Below are positions 17,679-25,712 of a DNA stretch of 64,000 nt, piece after piece (position 1 is the stretch's first letter; the number at the start of each line of letters is the position of its first letter). The DNA lies in the NCBI GenBank assembly GCA_017302105.1, contig JAFLCS010000003.1:186001-250000 (forward strand). Direction: 5' to 3'. Source of the stretch: Caulobacterales bacterium. Lineage in GTDB: Bacteria; Pseudomonadota; Alphaproteobacteria; Caulobacterales; Caulobacteraceae. Both the position numbers and the translations under genes were made by a program. The notes under the pieces were generated by a model that was given only the letters and a program-made list of their open reading frames with translations, ran no database searches and was not told the DNA's origin.

Positions 17679-18266
17679 ATGCGCCGCCTGTTATCCCTGC
17701 TTTTCGTCTGCGCCCTCGTTCAAGCCTGTACACCTGCGCCCCGGGATACGCCGCCACCGGCCCCGCCTGAAGATTCCGCGCCGCCTGAGCTGCCGGCCGT
17801 TGAGGGATTTGCTCACCAGGCGGGGGCGAACCTGTTCGGCTATTATCTCCCGGTCAGCGATGTTCAGATCGGCGATCTGAAGCTCAGCCACCTTCACCTC
17901 GGAGACGAAGCCGCCTTCAACGATTGGGAACTGACGCAGGGGCGCGGGCCGACCAACTTTGCGCCTATGATGTTCCAATTCGACGATCTGTCGTCGCCGA
18001 CGATCGCCAATGAGCTGGGCGGCCAGACCCCTGAGGTGATCGTTCGGGTGCTTCCTAGCGGCTATGGGGTGTCAGATCGGGTGGTCCGCTTCGTCGGCGT
18101 CGATCCGACCCTCGGCGAGGTGCGGTTCGAAGGCCAGTTCGTCGAGCCGGCGTTCACCCAGGCACGCTCGGGGGAGGATGTGGCCGGACCGGTCCTGAGG
18201 GGCAATCTGACCATCGGCGGTCGGATCTATGAAGGCCAGAGCTTCACCTGGACCGGTGGCGACTAA
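17679..18266 (+). CDS. Putative lipoprotein of unknown function
   Basis: 195 residues. A signal peptide ends in LVQAC (C17), followed by a Pro-rich linker (PAPRDTPPPAPPEDSAPPEL). The mature domain contains NLFGYYLPVSDVQIGDLKLSHLHLGDE and a C-terminal part with GNLTIGGRIYEGQSFTWTGGD, suggesting a beta-rich fold. I recognise no family. It follows the M28 peptidase gene by six bases and closes the tatABC transcription unit; 66 bases later the sidA promoter region begins. Confidence 0.72.
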   Translation: MRRLLSLLFVCALVQACTPAPRDTPPPAPPEDSAPPELPAVEGFAHQAGANLFGYYLPVSDVQIGDLKLSHLHLGDEAAFNDWELTQGRGPTNFAPMMFQFDDLSSPTIANELGGQTPEVIVRVLPSGYGVSDRVVRFVGVDPTLGEVRFEGQFVEPAFTQARSGEDVAGPVLRGNLTIGGRIYEGQSFTWTGGD

Positions 18267-18332
18267 CCGCTGTGCCGCCGGGGCCGGCGATCTGAGATCC
18301 TTCAGCGCGGCAAGCGATCCAACGAAAAGGGC

Positions 18333-18361
18333 TTGCGACGAGAACAAAACGAGAATAGAAC
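18333..18361 (+). promoter_or_regulatory. Promoter of the sidA-like gene
   Basis: TTGCGA (18333-18338) and TAGAAC (18356-18361) are 17 bases apart. In the Caulobacter style, TTGCGAC is followed after 14 bases by AATAGAAC, which retains the TANAWC core of the -10 consensus. The -10 is overlapped by the LexA-like box, as expected for SOS repression. Confidence 0.6.
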
Positions 18362-18372
18362 AAACACGGAAC
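18342..18372 (+). promoter_or_regulatory. Tandem LexA (SOS) boxes of the alphaproteobacterial GTTC-N7-GTTC type
   Basis: Read on this strand, the alphaproteobacterial SOS box is GAAC-N7-GAAC. A perfect copy, GAACAAACACGGAAC, lies at 18358-18372. A second copy with one mismatch, GAACAAAACGAGAAT, lies at 18342-18356. Together they cover the spacer, -10 and probable start site of the promoter, so LexA binding should block transcription until RecA-stimulated LexA cleavage. The consensus is established for Caulobacter and Rhizobiales LexA. Confidence 0.85.
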
Positions 18373-18391
18373 AACATTTTAGGAGGTCCCG

Positions 18392-18481
18392 ATGGCACGC
18401 GTGGTTCGAGAATCTCTGTCCCTGGCGTCGGTCGGGGCTTTCGTTTGGATGGTGTGGAGTGTGGCAGCCATCGTCGCCTGA
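18392..18481 (+). CDS. sidA: SidA-like 29-residue SOS-induced cell-division inhibitor
   Basis: Thirty codons including the stop. AGGAGG (18381-18386) sits five bases before the ATG. The product begins MARVVRESLS, a short basic cytoplasmic segment, followed by one hydrophobic helix (about 9-29: SVGAFVWMVWSVAAIVA). Caulobacter crescentus SidA is likewise a 29-residue single-pass inner-membrane peptide, induced by the SOS response, that delays division through the late divisome proteins FtsW/FtsN. Identical length, topology, LexA-type boxes across its promoter and position before dnaE support orthology. I have not aligned the two sequences. No clear terminator separates it from dnaE, 92 bases downstream. 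Confidence 0.85.
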   Translation: MARVVRESLSLASVGAFVWMVWSVAAIVA

Positions 18482-18573
18482 GTTTCGTCCACAGTCGATC
18501 GTCCCGATGCGCTTGAGCCGAACGGGCCGAGCGGCGACGATGTGAGCTGGTTCAGAGTCGAAAGGCCGTCAGG

Positions 18574-21500
18574 GTGAGCGAAGGCTTCGTCCATCTCAGG
18601 GTGCGCAGCGCCTATTCCTTGCTGGAAGGGGCGATCAAGGCCGGGAAGCTGGGACGACTGGCGGCTGACGCGCAGATGCCGGCCGTCGGGATTGCGGATC
18701 GGACCAACCTGTTCGGTGCTCTTGAGTTCTCGCAGGCCTGCAAGGATGCTGGCGTTCAGCCGATCATCGGCTGTGCCCTGCCGGTAAAGCAAATCGGGGG
18801 GCAGCGCGCGGAACGCTGGGCAAGGGTACCGACCGTCGTTCTGATCGCTCAGGACGAAGTGGGATGGGCCAATCTGTCGGTCCTGTCCTCGGCCGCCTAT
18901 CTCGACATTGAGGCCAACGAGGACCCGGCGGTAGCGTGGCCCAAGGTGGTGGAGCACGCGGCGGGTCTGATCCTGCTCTCCGGTGGGCCGGACGGACCGA
19001 TTGATCCTCTACTGGTGCAGGGGCGGATTGACGAGGCCAGGGCGGCGCTTGGTCAGATGAAGACAGCGTTCGACGACCGCTTCTACGTCGAGCTCCAGCG
19101 CCACGATCTGCCTGAGGAACGTCAGGCAGAGGCGGGACTGGTGTCCTTCGCCTATGACCACGATGTGCCGATTGTGGCGACCAATGATGTCTATTTCGGT
19201 CCGCCGCACATGGCCAAGGCGCATGAGGCGCTGATCGCCATTTCAGACGGCACTTTCCTGGGACAGGATGAGCGACGCAAGGTGTCGCCCGACCACTGGT
19301 TCAAGCCGGCGGCGGATATGCGCGCCCTGTTCGCGGACCTGCCGGAAGCCTGCGACAACACCATCGACATTGCGCGTCGGTGTGCCTTTCTGGTCCAGCC
19401 GCGGGATCCAATCCTGCCGAGCTTCGATACGGGGGCCGGGCGCTCGGAAGCCGAGGAGCTGGCGCATCAGGCGCGTGAGGGGCTCAAGGCCCGGCTGGAT
19501 GGGCTGGCCTTGGCTGCGGACGAGGCCGACTACTGGGCGCGCCTGGAGCGAGAGATCGGCGTCATCCAGTCGATGGGGTTCGCCGGTTACTTCCTGATCG
19601 TGTCGGACTTCATCAAATGGGCCAAGGCCCATGACATTCCGGTGGGGCCGGGACGTGGCTCGGGTGCCGGCTCGATGGTGGCCTGGGCAATGGCGATCAC
19701 TGACCTGGATCCGTTGCGCTTCGGTCTCCTGTTCGAGCGGTTCCTGAACCCGGAACGAGTGTCCATGCCCGACTTCGACGTGGACTTCTGTCAGGAGCGC
19801 CGCGACGAAGTCATTGCCTATGTTCAGGACAAGTACGGCCAGGATCGGGTCGCCCAGATCATCACCTTCGGTACCCTTCAGGCCCGCGCGGTGTTGCGCG
19901 ACGTTGGCCGGGTCATGCAGATGCCGCTTGGGCAGGTTGACCGTCTGGCCAAAATGGTGCCGAACAATCCGGCGAACCCGGTCACGCTGGCCCAGGCCGT
20001 GGAGCTGGAGCCGCGTCTCAAGGAGGCCAAGCGCGAGGATCGCACGGTCGAGACCCTGATCGAGACGTCGCAGAGCCTGGAAGGACTCTACCGAAACGCC
20101 TCGACCCATGCGGCGGGCATCGTCATCGGGGACCGGCCGCTGACGGAGCTGACACCGCTCTACAAGGATCCGCGCTCAGACATTCCGGCAACCCAGTTCA
20201 ACATGAAGTGGGTGGAGCCGGCAGGCCTGGTGAAATTCGATTTCCTGGGTCTCAAGACGTTGACGGTGTTGGAGCGGGCGCTGGGCTATCTGGAGAAGCG
20301 CGGCGTCGAGCTGGATCTGTTGAACCTGCCGTTGAAGGATCCGGCGACCTTTGAACTGATGGCGTCTGGCCAGACGATCGGTGTGTTCCAGCTGGAAAGC
20401 CAGGGGATGCGCGATACGCTGCGCAAGATGCGGTGCGAGAGCCTGGAAGAGATCATCGCTTTGATCTCCTTGTACCGCCCCGGTCCGATGGAGATGATCG
20501 ACACCTATGTCGACCGCAAGTTCGGTCGCCAGGAGGTCGATGTTCTGCATCCCAGTCTCGAACCCGTTCTGACCGAGACCTACGGGGTCATCATCTATCA
20601 GGAACAGGTGATGCAGATTGCCCAGATCCTGTCGGGATATAGCCTGGGCGAAGCCGACCTGCTCCGGCGTGCCATGGGCAAAAAGAAGCCCGAGGAGATG
20701 GCCAAGCAAAAGGTCCGCTTCATGGAGGGGGCCCGGGCCCAGGGTGTCGATCCGGAGCGGGCCGACTTCATCTTTGAACTGGTGGCCAAGTTTGCGGGCT
20801 ATGGCTTCAATAAGTCACACGCGGCGGCCTATGCGCTGATTTCGTTCCAAACCGGCTACCTGAAGGCCAATCACCCGGTCGAATTCATGGCGGCCTCGAT
20901 GTCGCTGGATGCGGCCAATACCGACAAGCTGGCGGTGTTCTACCAGGACGCCCGTCGTTTCGATGTGCCGGTGCGCCAGCCTGACATCAACAGGTCGATG
21001 GCGGATTTCGACGTGGCGGACGGTGAGGTGCTCTATGCCCTGGGTGCCATCCGCAACGTCGGAATGGAGGCGATGCGCTCGGCCGTCCAGGCCCGGGAGG
21101 AGGGCGGACCCTTTACCGACATCTTCGATTTCCTGGAAAGGATCGACCCGCGGGCCGTCAATAAGCGGGCGATCGAAAACCTGGCGCGCGCCGGAGCCTT
21201 CGATTCCATCCATCCCAATCGCCGGCAACTGGTCGAATGTGCTGACATTCTGATTGCCCATGCCCAGTCGATGGCGGCTGAGCGGGCCTCCTCTCAGGTT
21301 AGTTTGTTTGGCGAAGATCAGGCCGATGCCGCGCGGCCGCGCCTGGCCGCCGTCGAGGACTGGATCGGGCCGGATCGCCTGGACGAAGAGTTTTCGGCAG
21401 TCGGCTATTACCTGTCGGGCCACCCTCTGGAGGACATGATCAGTGTCCTGCGCAAAAAGCGCGTGACCCTGTTTGCCGAAGCCCTGCCGCAGGCCGAGAA

Positions 21501-21996
21501 CGGTCACGAGGCGTTTCTGATGGCCGGTGTCGTCCGGCGTCGTCAGGAGCGGGCCTCGGCGCGCACCGGGGAAAAATTCGCCTTCGTCGCCTTTTCCGAT
21601 CCGACCGGAGAGTTCGAGGTGCTGTTCCCACCCGAGCAGCTTCGCAAATGTCGGGACGTGTTGGAGCCGGGTGCCGCTGTGACGCTTCGCGTGCGCGCCA
21701 AGGCGACCGACGGCGAGGTTCGCTGGTTCGGGGACGATGCCCAGCCGATCGCCACGGTAGTCGACGGTGCCGAAGGCTTGCGCGTCGTCGTGTCACCCGG
21801 AACTGTCCAGATTGACTCGATCAAGGCGCGGCTCCGCCCCGCTGAAGCCGAGCGCGGCGGAGAGATCACCCTGGTGGCGGCGCTCCAAGGCCAGACGGAG
21901 GTGGAGATGCGACTGCCGGGTCGCTACCGGCTCGACGCGGCCTTGCGTGGGGCGTTGAAGGCGGCCCCCGGCGTGCTGCTCTTGGAGGATGCGTGA
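18574..21996 (+). CDS. dnaE: DNA polymerase III subunit alpha (replicative C-family polymerase)
   Basis: 1140 residues from GTG 18574. Polymerase active-site aspartates are D400 and D402 in MPDFDVDF and D556 in [11 protein letters not shown], matching E. coli D401/D403/D555. Order is PHP (about 1-250), polymerase palm/thumb/fingers, helix-hairpin-helix (about 830-900), OB fold (about 970-1060) and tail. The PHP domain reads [12 protein letters not shown] and IADRTNLFG, so the HxH and DH metal ligands of an active PHP site are lost; proofreading must come from DnaQ, as is normal in proteobacteria. Length and motifs indicate the essential DnaE1, not the SOS mutagenesis polymerase DnaE2. The stop overlaps the next gene. 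Confidence 0.96.
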   Translation: MSEGFVHLRVRSAYSLLEGAIKAGKLGRLAADAQMPAVGIADRTNLFGALEFSQACKDAGVQPIIGCALPVKQIGGQRAERWARVPTVVLIAQDEVGWANLSVLSSAAYLDIEANEDPAVAWPKVVEHAAGLILLSGGPDGPIDPLLVQGRIDEARAALGQMKTAFDDRFYVELQRHDLPEERQAEAGLVSFAYDHDVPIVATNDVYFGPPHMAKAHEALIAISDGTFLGQDERRKVSPDHWFKPAADMRALFADLPEACDNTIDIARRCAFLVQPRDPILPSFDTGAGRSEAEELAHQAREGLKARLDGLALAADEADYWARLEREIGVIQSMGFAGYFLIVSDFIKWAKAHDIPVGPGRGSGAGSMVAWAMAITDLDPLRFGLLFERFLNPERVSMPDFDVDFCQERRDEVIAYVQDKYGQDRVAQIITFGTLQARAVLRDVGRVMQMPLGQVDRLAKMVPNNPANPVTLAQAVELEPRLKEAKREDRTVETLIETSQSLEGLYRNASTHAAGIVIGDRPLTELTPLYKDPRSDIPATQFNMKWVEPAGLVKFDFLGLKTLTVLERALGYLEKRGVELDLLNLPLKDPATFELMASGQTIGVFQLESQGMRDTLRKMRCESLEEIIALISLYRPGPMEMIDTYVDRKFGRQEVDVLHPSLEPVLTETYGVIIYQEQVMQIAQILSGYSLGEADLLRRAMGKKKPEEMAKQKVRFMEGARAQGVDPERADFIFELVAKFAGYGFNKSHAAAYALISFQTGYLKANHPVEFMAASMSLDAANTDKLAVFYQDARRFDVPVRQPDINRSMADFDVADGEVLYALGAIRNVGMEAMRSAVQAREEGGPFTDIFDFLERIDPRAVNKRAIENLARAGAFDSIHPNRRQLVECADILIAHAQSMAAERASSQVSLFGEDQADAARPRLAAVEDWIGPDRLDEEFSAVGYYLSGHPLEDMISVLRKKRVTLFAEALPQAENGHEAFLMAGVVRRRQERASARTGEKFAFVAFSDPTGEFEVLFPPEQLRKCRDVLEPGAAVTLRVRAKATDGEVRWFGDDAQPIATVVDGAEGLRVVVSPGTVQIDSIKARLRPAEAERGGEITLVAALQGQTEVEMRLPGRYRLDAALRGALKAAPGVLLLEDA

Positions 21997-22358
21997 TGAG
22001 CGAGCTGATGACCTATTCAGGGGCCTGCCATTGCGGCGCGGTGACCTTCGAGGCGGATCTGGCCATGACGCCCCTGATCGCCTGCAATTGCACCCACTGC
22101 TACGCCAAGGGGTTTCAGCTGACCTTCACCACACCGGACCGGTTTCGCTTGCTGACCGGCGAGGACAAGCTGCGATCCTACCGGTTCAACCGGGAAGTTA
22201 TCGATCACCGATTCTGCGAAGACTGCGGCGTCGAGGCCTTCGCCTTCGGCAAGAACCGCGATGGATCGGACTCGGTCGCGGTCAATGTCCGAACCCTGGC
22301 TGGAATTGAGCCCAATACACTGGAGCCGACGGTTTTCGACGGGCGAAACCTGCTCTAG
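21996..22358 (+). CDS. GFA/CENP-V family zinc-binding protein
   Basis: 120 residues from the ATG that overlaps the dnaE stop (TGATG). The family is named after glutathione-dependent formaldehyde-activating enzyme and binds zinc through conserved cysteines, seen here as GACHCGAVTF, ACNCTHCYAKG and FCEDCGVEAF. The pattern YSGACHCGAV at the N-terminus is diagnostic. Catalysis is unproven for most members, so no enzymatic role is assigned. Translational coupling to dnaE is apparent but a functional link is not. Confidence 0.88.
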   Translation: MSELMTYSGACHCGAVTFEADLAMTPLIACNCTHCYAKGFQLTFTTPDRFRLLTGEDKLRSYRFNREVIDHRFCEDCGVEAFAFGKNRDGSDSVAVNVRTLAGIEPNTLEPTVFDGRNLL

Positions 22359-22399
22359 CGCCGGCTGTGGGGCAGCCAGAATCGCGGCACGCTCGGCCC

Positions 22400-23707
22400 A
22401 TGGCGGGCACGGTTCTGATTCTCGGGGCTTCGGGCTTCATCGGCGGGCATCTGGCTGCGGCCTTCGCTAGCGCCGGCTGGACGGTCCGCGCGGGCGCACG
22501 CCGACCCGAGGCGGCGCGTCGGTTGGCACCGGGATACGACTGGGTTCGGGCCGAGTTCGCCAGCCTGACCGAGCTGAAGGCCTGGGAGCCGCTGCTCGAC
22601 GGGGTGGACGCTGTGATCAATTGCGTCGGCGTGCTCCAGGACGGCCCGGGCGATAGCCATGCCGTGGCCCATGTTGAAGGCCCCAGCGCCCTGATCGCCG
22701 CTTGCGAGGCGGCGGATTTGCGGCGGCTGATCCATGTTTCCGCCGCCGGGGCCGATGATGAGGCCGGAACCGCCTACGCCCGCTCAAAAGCCGAGATGGA
22801 GCGGCGGGTCGCCGCCTCCGGTCTGGACTGGATCATCTTGCGGCCGTCGCTGGTAATGGCGCGGGCCAGCTACGGCGGCACAGCCATGCTACGCGGGTTG
22901 GCGGCCTTTCCCGGAGCGATCCCGGTGCTGGGCGGCGATCAGACGTTTCGGCCCGTCGCCATGGCCGACCTGTGCGCCGCTACGGTTCAGCTGGCCGAGC
23001 CGGGCGCGCCGTCGAGCCGAACCTTCGATGTCGGCGGACCCGATGTGGTGACCCAGCGCCGGCTTCTGCTGGCCCTGCGAGGTTGGCTGGGCCTCCCGCC
23101 AGCACCGATTATCCGCATTCCCGAATGGCTGGCCTGGCCGGCGGTCAAGATCGGGGATGGGTTGGGTCTCCTGGGATGGTCCTCGTCATTTCGCACGACC
23201 TCGGTTCGGCAGATGGCGCATGGCGCGGCGGGCGGCACGTCGGAGGACCTGACGGCCGCGACTGGGGTTTCGCCACGAGGGTTCGATGCCATTCTGGCTG
23301 CCGATTCTGCATCGACAGCAGACCGCTGGCAGGCGCGGCTCTATTTCGTGCGGCCGCTGGCCGTGGTGGTGCTCGGTCTGTTCTGGATCGTCACCGGGCT
23401 GGTCACTTTGGGGCCAGGATTCCAGGCGGCAAAGCAGCACCTCGTTACCGCTGGTTTCGGCGAGGCCCTGGCCTGGCATGGTACCTTCTGGGGCGGATGG
23501 TTCGATGTGATCATGGGCTTGGCGCTGTGGGTGAGGTCGTGGACACGAATGGTGTCGCTGGCGATGGTCGCGGCGACCCTTGGCTATCTGGTCGGTGCCA
23601 CCATCTGGGCACCGCAACTGTGGCTGGATCCGCTGGGGCCATGGCTCAAGGTCCTGCCGATGATGGTTCTGTGCCTGTTCGTGGCGGCGACGGATGATCG
23701 GCGATGA
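22400..23707 (+). CDS. Atypical SDR (NDUFA9-like) NAD(P)-binding protein fused to a DoxX-like membrane domain
   Basis: 435 residues. N-terminal Rossmann domain (about 1-290): TVLILGASGFIGGHLAAAF gives GxxGxxG, with INCVGVLQD, IHVSAAGADD and a YARSKAEME segment that keeps the Tyr-x-x-x-Lys pair. C-terminal domain (about 310-435): four hydrophobic helices including YFVRPLAVVVLGLFWIVTGL and WHGTFWGGWFDVIMGLALWV, a DoxX-like pattern. Such fusions followed by a DUF2269 gene are common in proteobacteria; the physiological substrate is unknown. ATG 22400 is chosen since it directly precedes the Rossmann beta-strand. It overlaps the DUF2269 gene by four bases. Confidence 0.85.
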   Translation: MAGTVLILGASGFIGGHLAAAFASAGWTVRAGARRPEAARRLAPGYDWVRAEFASLTELKAWEPLLDGVDAVINCVGVLQDGPGDSHAVAHVEGPSALIAACEAADLRRLIHVSAAGADDEAGTAYARSKAEMERRVAASGLDWIILRPSLVMARASYGGTAMLRGLAAFPGAIPVLGGDQTFRPVAMADLCAATVQLAEPGAPSSRTFDVGGPDVVTQRRLLLALRGWLGLPPAPIIRIPEWLAWPAVKIGDGLGLLGWSSSFRTTSVRQMAHGAAGGTSEDLTAATGVSPRGFDAILAADSASTADRWQARLYFVRPLAVVVLGLFWIVTGLVTLGPGFQAAKQHLVTAGFGEALAWHGTFWGGWFDVIMGLALWVRSWTRMVSLAMVAATLGYLVGATIWAPQLWLDPLGPWLKVLPMMVLCLFVAATDDRR

Positions 23708-24174
23708 CGGCCTATCTGCTGGTCAAGATGATCCACATCCTGTCGGGCGCGGTATTGTTCGGGACCGGAGCCGGCATCGCTTTTTTCATGCTCCGAGGCC
23801 ATGCCAGCGGCGAGCCGACGACAGTGGCGGCAGTGGCCCGGATCGTGGTCTTGGCTGACTATGTCTTTACCGCGACGGCGGTGGTGGTCCAGCCGATCTC
23901 GGGTCTGGTCCTGATCATGATGCAGGGCTACAGCCTGACCGAGCCGTGGCTGACGGCGGCCTATGGGCTCTATCTGCTGACCGGGCTGTGCTGGTTGCCG
24001 GTGGTGGCGATCCAGTTGCGTCTGAAGCGCCTGGCTGAACGTGCGGTCGTCGAGGGCGGGCCGCTGCCGGGTGCCTATCACCGCCTGTACCGGATCTGGT
24101 TCATCCTCGGCTGGCCGGCGTTTGCGGCGGTTCTGGGCATCTACTGGCTGATGATTGCCAAGCCTGAGTTCTAG
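23704..24174 (+). CDS. DUF2269 family integral membrane protein
   Basis: 156 residues with four hydrophobic helices (about 5-28, 45-75, 80-105, 130-152). The N-terminal LVKMIHILSGAVLFGTGAGIAFFML is characteristic of DUF2269 proteins. Its start overlaps the SDR-DoxX gene stop, and the pair probably act together in the inner membrane; function is unknown. Its stop overlaps the convergent deoxyribosyltransferase-like gene by four bases. Confidence 0.85.
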   Translation: MTAYLLVKMIHILSGAVLFGTGAGIAFFMLRGHASGEPTTVAAVARIVVLADYVFTATAVVVQPISGLVLIMMQGYSLTEPWLTAAYGLYLLTGLCWLPVVAIQLRLKRLAERAVVEGGPLPGAYHRLYRIWFILGWPAFAAVLGIYWLMIAKPEF

Positions 24175-24716
24175 CCGTCGGCCAGAGCCTGACGGGCCTC
24201 AGCGATCAGGGCCTCGAAGGTGTCGACGGCGCGCACACCATAGAACTCAGCGGTAATGTCAACGTTGCCCTTGCGCCAGAAGCCTGGAGGACACAGCAGG
24301 ATCAAACGCCCTGATCGCGCGTACAGGCCCAGTTCCAGCAGCGAGATCGGGCTTTGGGAGCCAGGGTCCAGATACATGACGATGACGTCGGCGCTTTCCA
24401 GCGCCTGCAGTTCCCATTCCACCTGCCGTCGAAACTCCGGTTCGTCCGCTTCGGCACGCCAGGAGGAATCCCAATCGGCTCTACGCGGATTGAGGATGAT
24501 GACATCCATGTCGGCCAAAGCGTCTGCGAATTCTGACTGCCAATCCCGGGTGTGGCCCATATTGATCGAACCAGCCACAAAGACGCGCGGACGCGGATCG
24601 TCCAGTTCAAGAGGTGCGGGCGAGGCGATCATGGTGGCTATGTGGGTTTGGGCGTCTGCCGGGGGCGCCCCGACCGTCAAGACTGACAGGGCGAGAATAG
24701 CGGCAGCGACTTTCAT
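24171..24716 (-). CDS. Exported nucleoside 2-deoxyribosyltransferase-like protein (PF15891 type)
   Basis: 181 residues from ATG 24716, with GGAG nine bases upstream; a TTG two codons earlier is too close to that site. The mature part matches the PF15891-like pattern: RVFVAGSINMGHTRDWQSEF, IILNPRRADWDSSWR, RQVEWELQALESADVIVMYL, SPISLLELGLYA and GFWRKGNVDI. The Glu in LLELG corresponds to the family's nucleophile region. Relatives are normally cytoplasmic, yet this copy begins with a convincing signal peptide (MKVAAAILALSVLTVGAPPADAQ), so it should act in the periplasm. Enzyme activity and substrate are not established. It is divergent from the DMT transporter gene. Confidence 0.78.
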   Translation of the reverse strand: MKVAAAILALSVLTVGAPPADAQTHIATMIASPAPLELDDPRPRVFVAGSINMGHTRDWQSEFADALADMDVIILNPRRADWDSSWRAEADEPEFRRQVEWELQALESADVIVMYLDPGSQSPISLLELGLYARSGRLILLCPPGFWRKGNVDITAEFYGVRAVDTFEALIAEARQALADG

Positions 24717-24764
24717 ACCCAAAATCTCCGTTCATTTTCGACGCGAAACGCAACGTCACCCGTC

Positions 24765-25712
24765 GTGACGATACGGGCCGGCCGTCCTGTGGCAAGAGGA
24801 GGGGTGGGCACAACTGCGTCTCAACCCTCAGAAGGCCTGAGTGGCAGCGAGATCGCGGCCATCGTGGCCATTGTCGTTATCTGGGGCATCAACAATGCTG
24901 CGGCCAAGGTGGCGACCGAGGTCATGCCGCCCCTGCTGGTTGTTGGCTTGCGGTTCTCGTTGGCGGCTGTGGTGCTGGTGCCGTTCCTGAGATTCAGGGT
25001 TCCTGACTGGAAGAGCCTTGCGCTCCTGCTCGTCCTCGGCGGACCAATTCATTTCGGACTGATCTATGTCGGCTACTGGCTGGCCGAGGATCTAAGCCCG
25101 TTCGTTGTGGCCCAGCAGATGTGGATCCCGTTCACCGCCCTGATTTCGTACGTCGTGCTCGGCGAGAGACTTCCGCGGATGGCTGTGGCCGGGTTGATCA
25201 TCGCCTTCGTGGGTGTAGCCTGGATGACTCTGGACGCACGCGCGCTGCGTGATGCGATCCCGATCATCCTGGGACTGACGGCGGGGCTGGCCTGGGCGGG
25301 CTGTACGGTGCTGGCGCGACGGATGCAGGGCGTCTCGCCTCTCACCATGCAGGGGTTGCTGGCGCTGGTGACGGCACCGACCATGTTGCTAGGCTCATGG
25401 CTGTTCGAGGACGGACAGGTCGCGGCCATGCAGGCCTCCGGGCTGCTTGTCTGGGCCTCGGTCATCTGGGCAGGACTGGTGTCGTCGGTGTCTGCAACCG
25501 CTCTGTTGTTCTGGCTGGTCCAGCGACGCCAGGCGGGGCGCGTAACACCCTATCTGCTGGCGACACCGCTGGTGACCGTGGTGATTGGCGTTGGGTTGAT
25601 GGGCGACGTTCTTACGCCCCAGATCATGATGGGCGGCACCATCGCCCTGGCCGGTGTGGGTCTGGTGGCGCTGGCCGAACGGCGGCTGCGCGCCGGGGTA
25701 GGGGCCAGCTAG
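24765..25712 (+). CDS. DMT-superfamily (EamA) transporter
   Basis: 315 residues with about ten transmembrane helices in two EamA repeats (about 28-155 and 165-305), for example IAAIVAIVVIWGINNAAAK and GLTAGLAWAGCTVLARRMQG. EamA proteins export amino acids, metabolites or drugs; no substrate can be inferred. The GTG at 24765 is used; a later in-frame GTG (near 24805) would trim the polar N-terminus. It ends convergent to the 2OG-oxygenase gene with a four-base overlap. Divergent from the PF15891-like gene with 48 bases between starts, so the two may share control. Confidence 0.85.
   Translation: MTIRAGRPVARGGVGTTASQPSEGLSGSEIAAIVAIVVIWGINNAAAKVATEVMPPLLVVGLRFSLAAVVLVPFLRFRVPDWKSLALLLVLGGPIHFGLIYVGYWLAEDLSPFVVAQQMWIPFTALISYVVLGERLPRMAVAGLIIAFVGVAWMTLDARALRDAIPIILGLTAGLAWAGCTVLARRMQGVSPLTMQGLLALVTAPTMLLGSWLFEDGQVAAMQASGLLVWASVIWAGLVSSVSATALLFWLVQRRQAGRVTPYLLATPLVTVVIGVGLMGDVLTPQIMMGGTIALAGVGLVALAERRLRAGVGAS

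Noticed and set aside
18482-18573. sidA region as the imuA-imuB-dnaE2 mutagenesis operon
   Set aside because: The polymerase has full-length replicative DnaE1 features, and imuA/imuB are absent.
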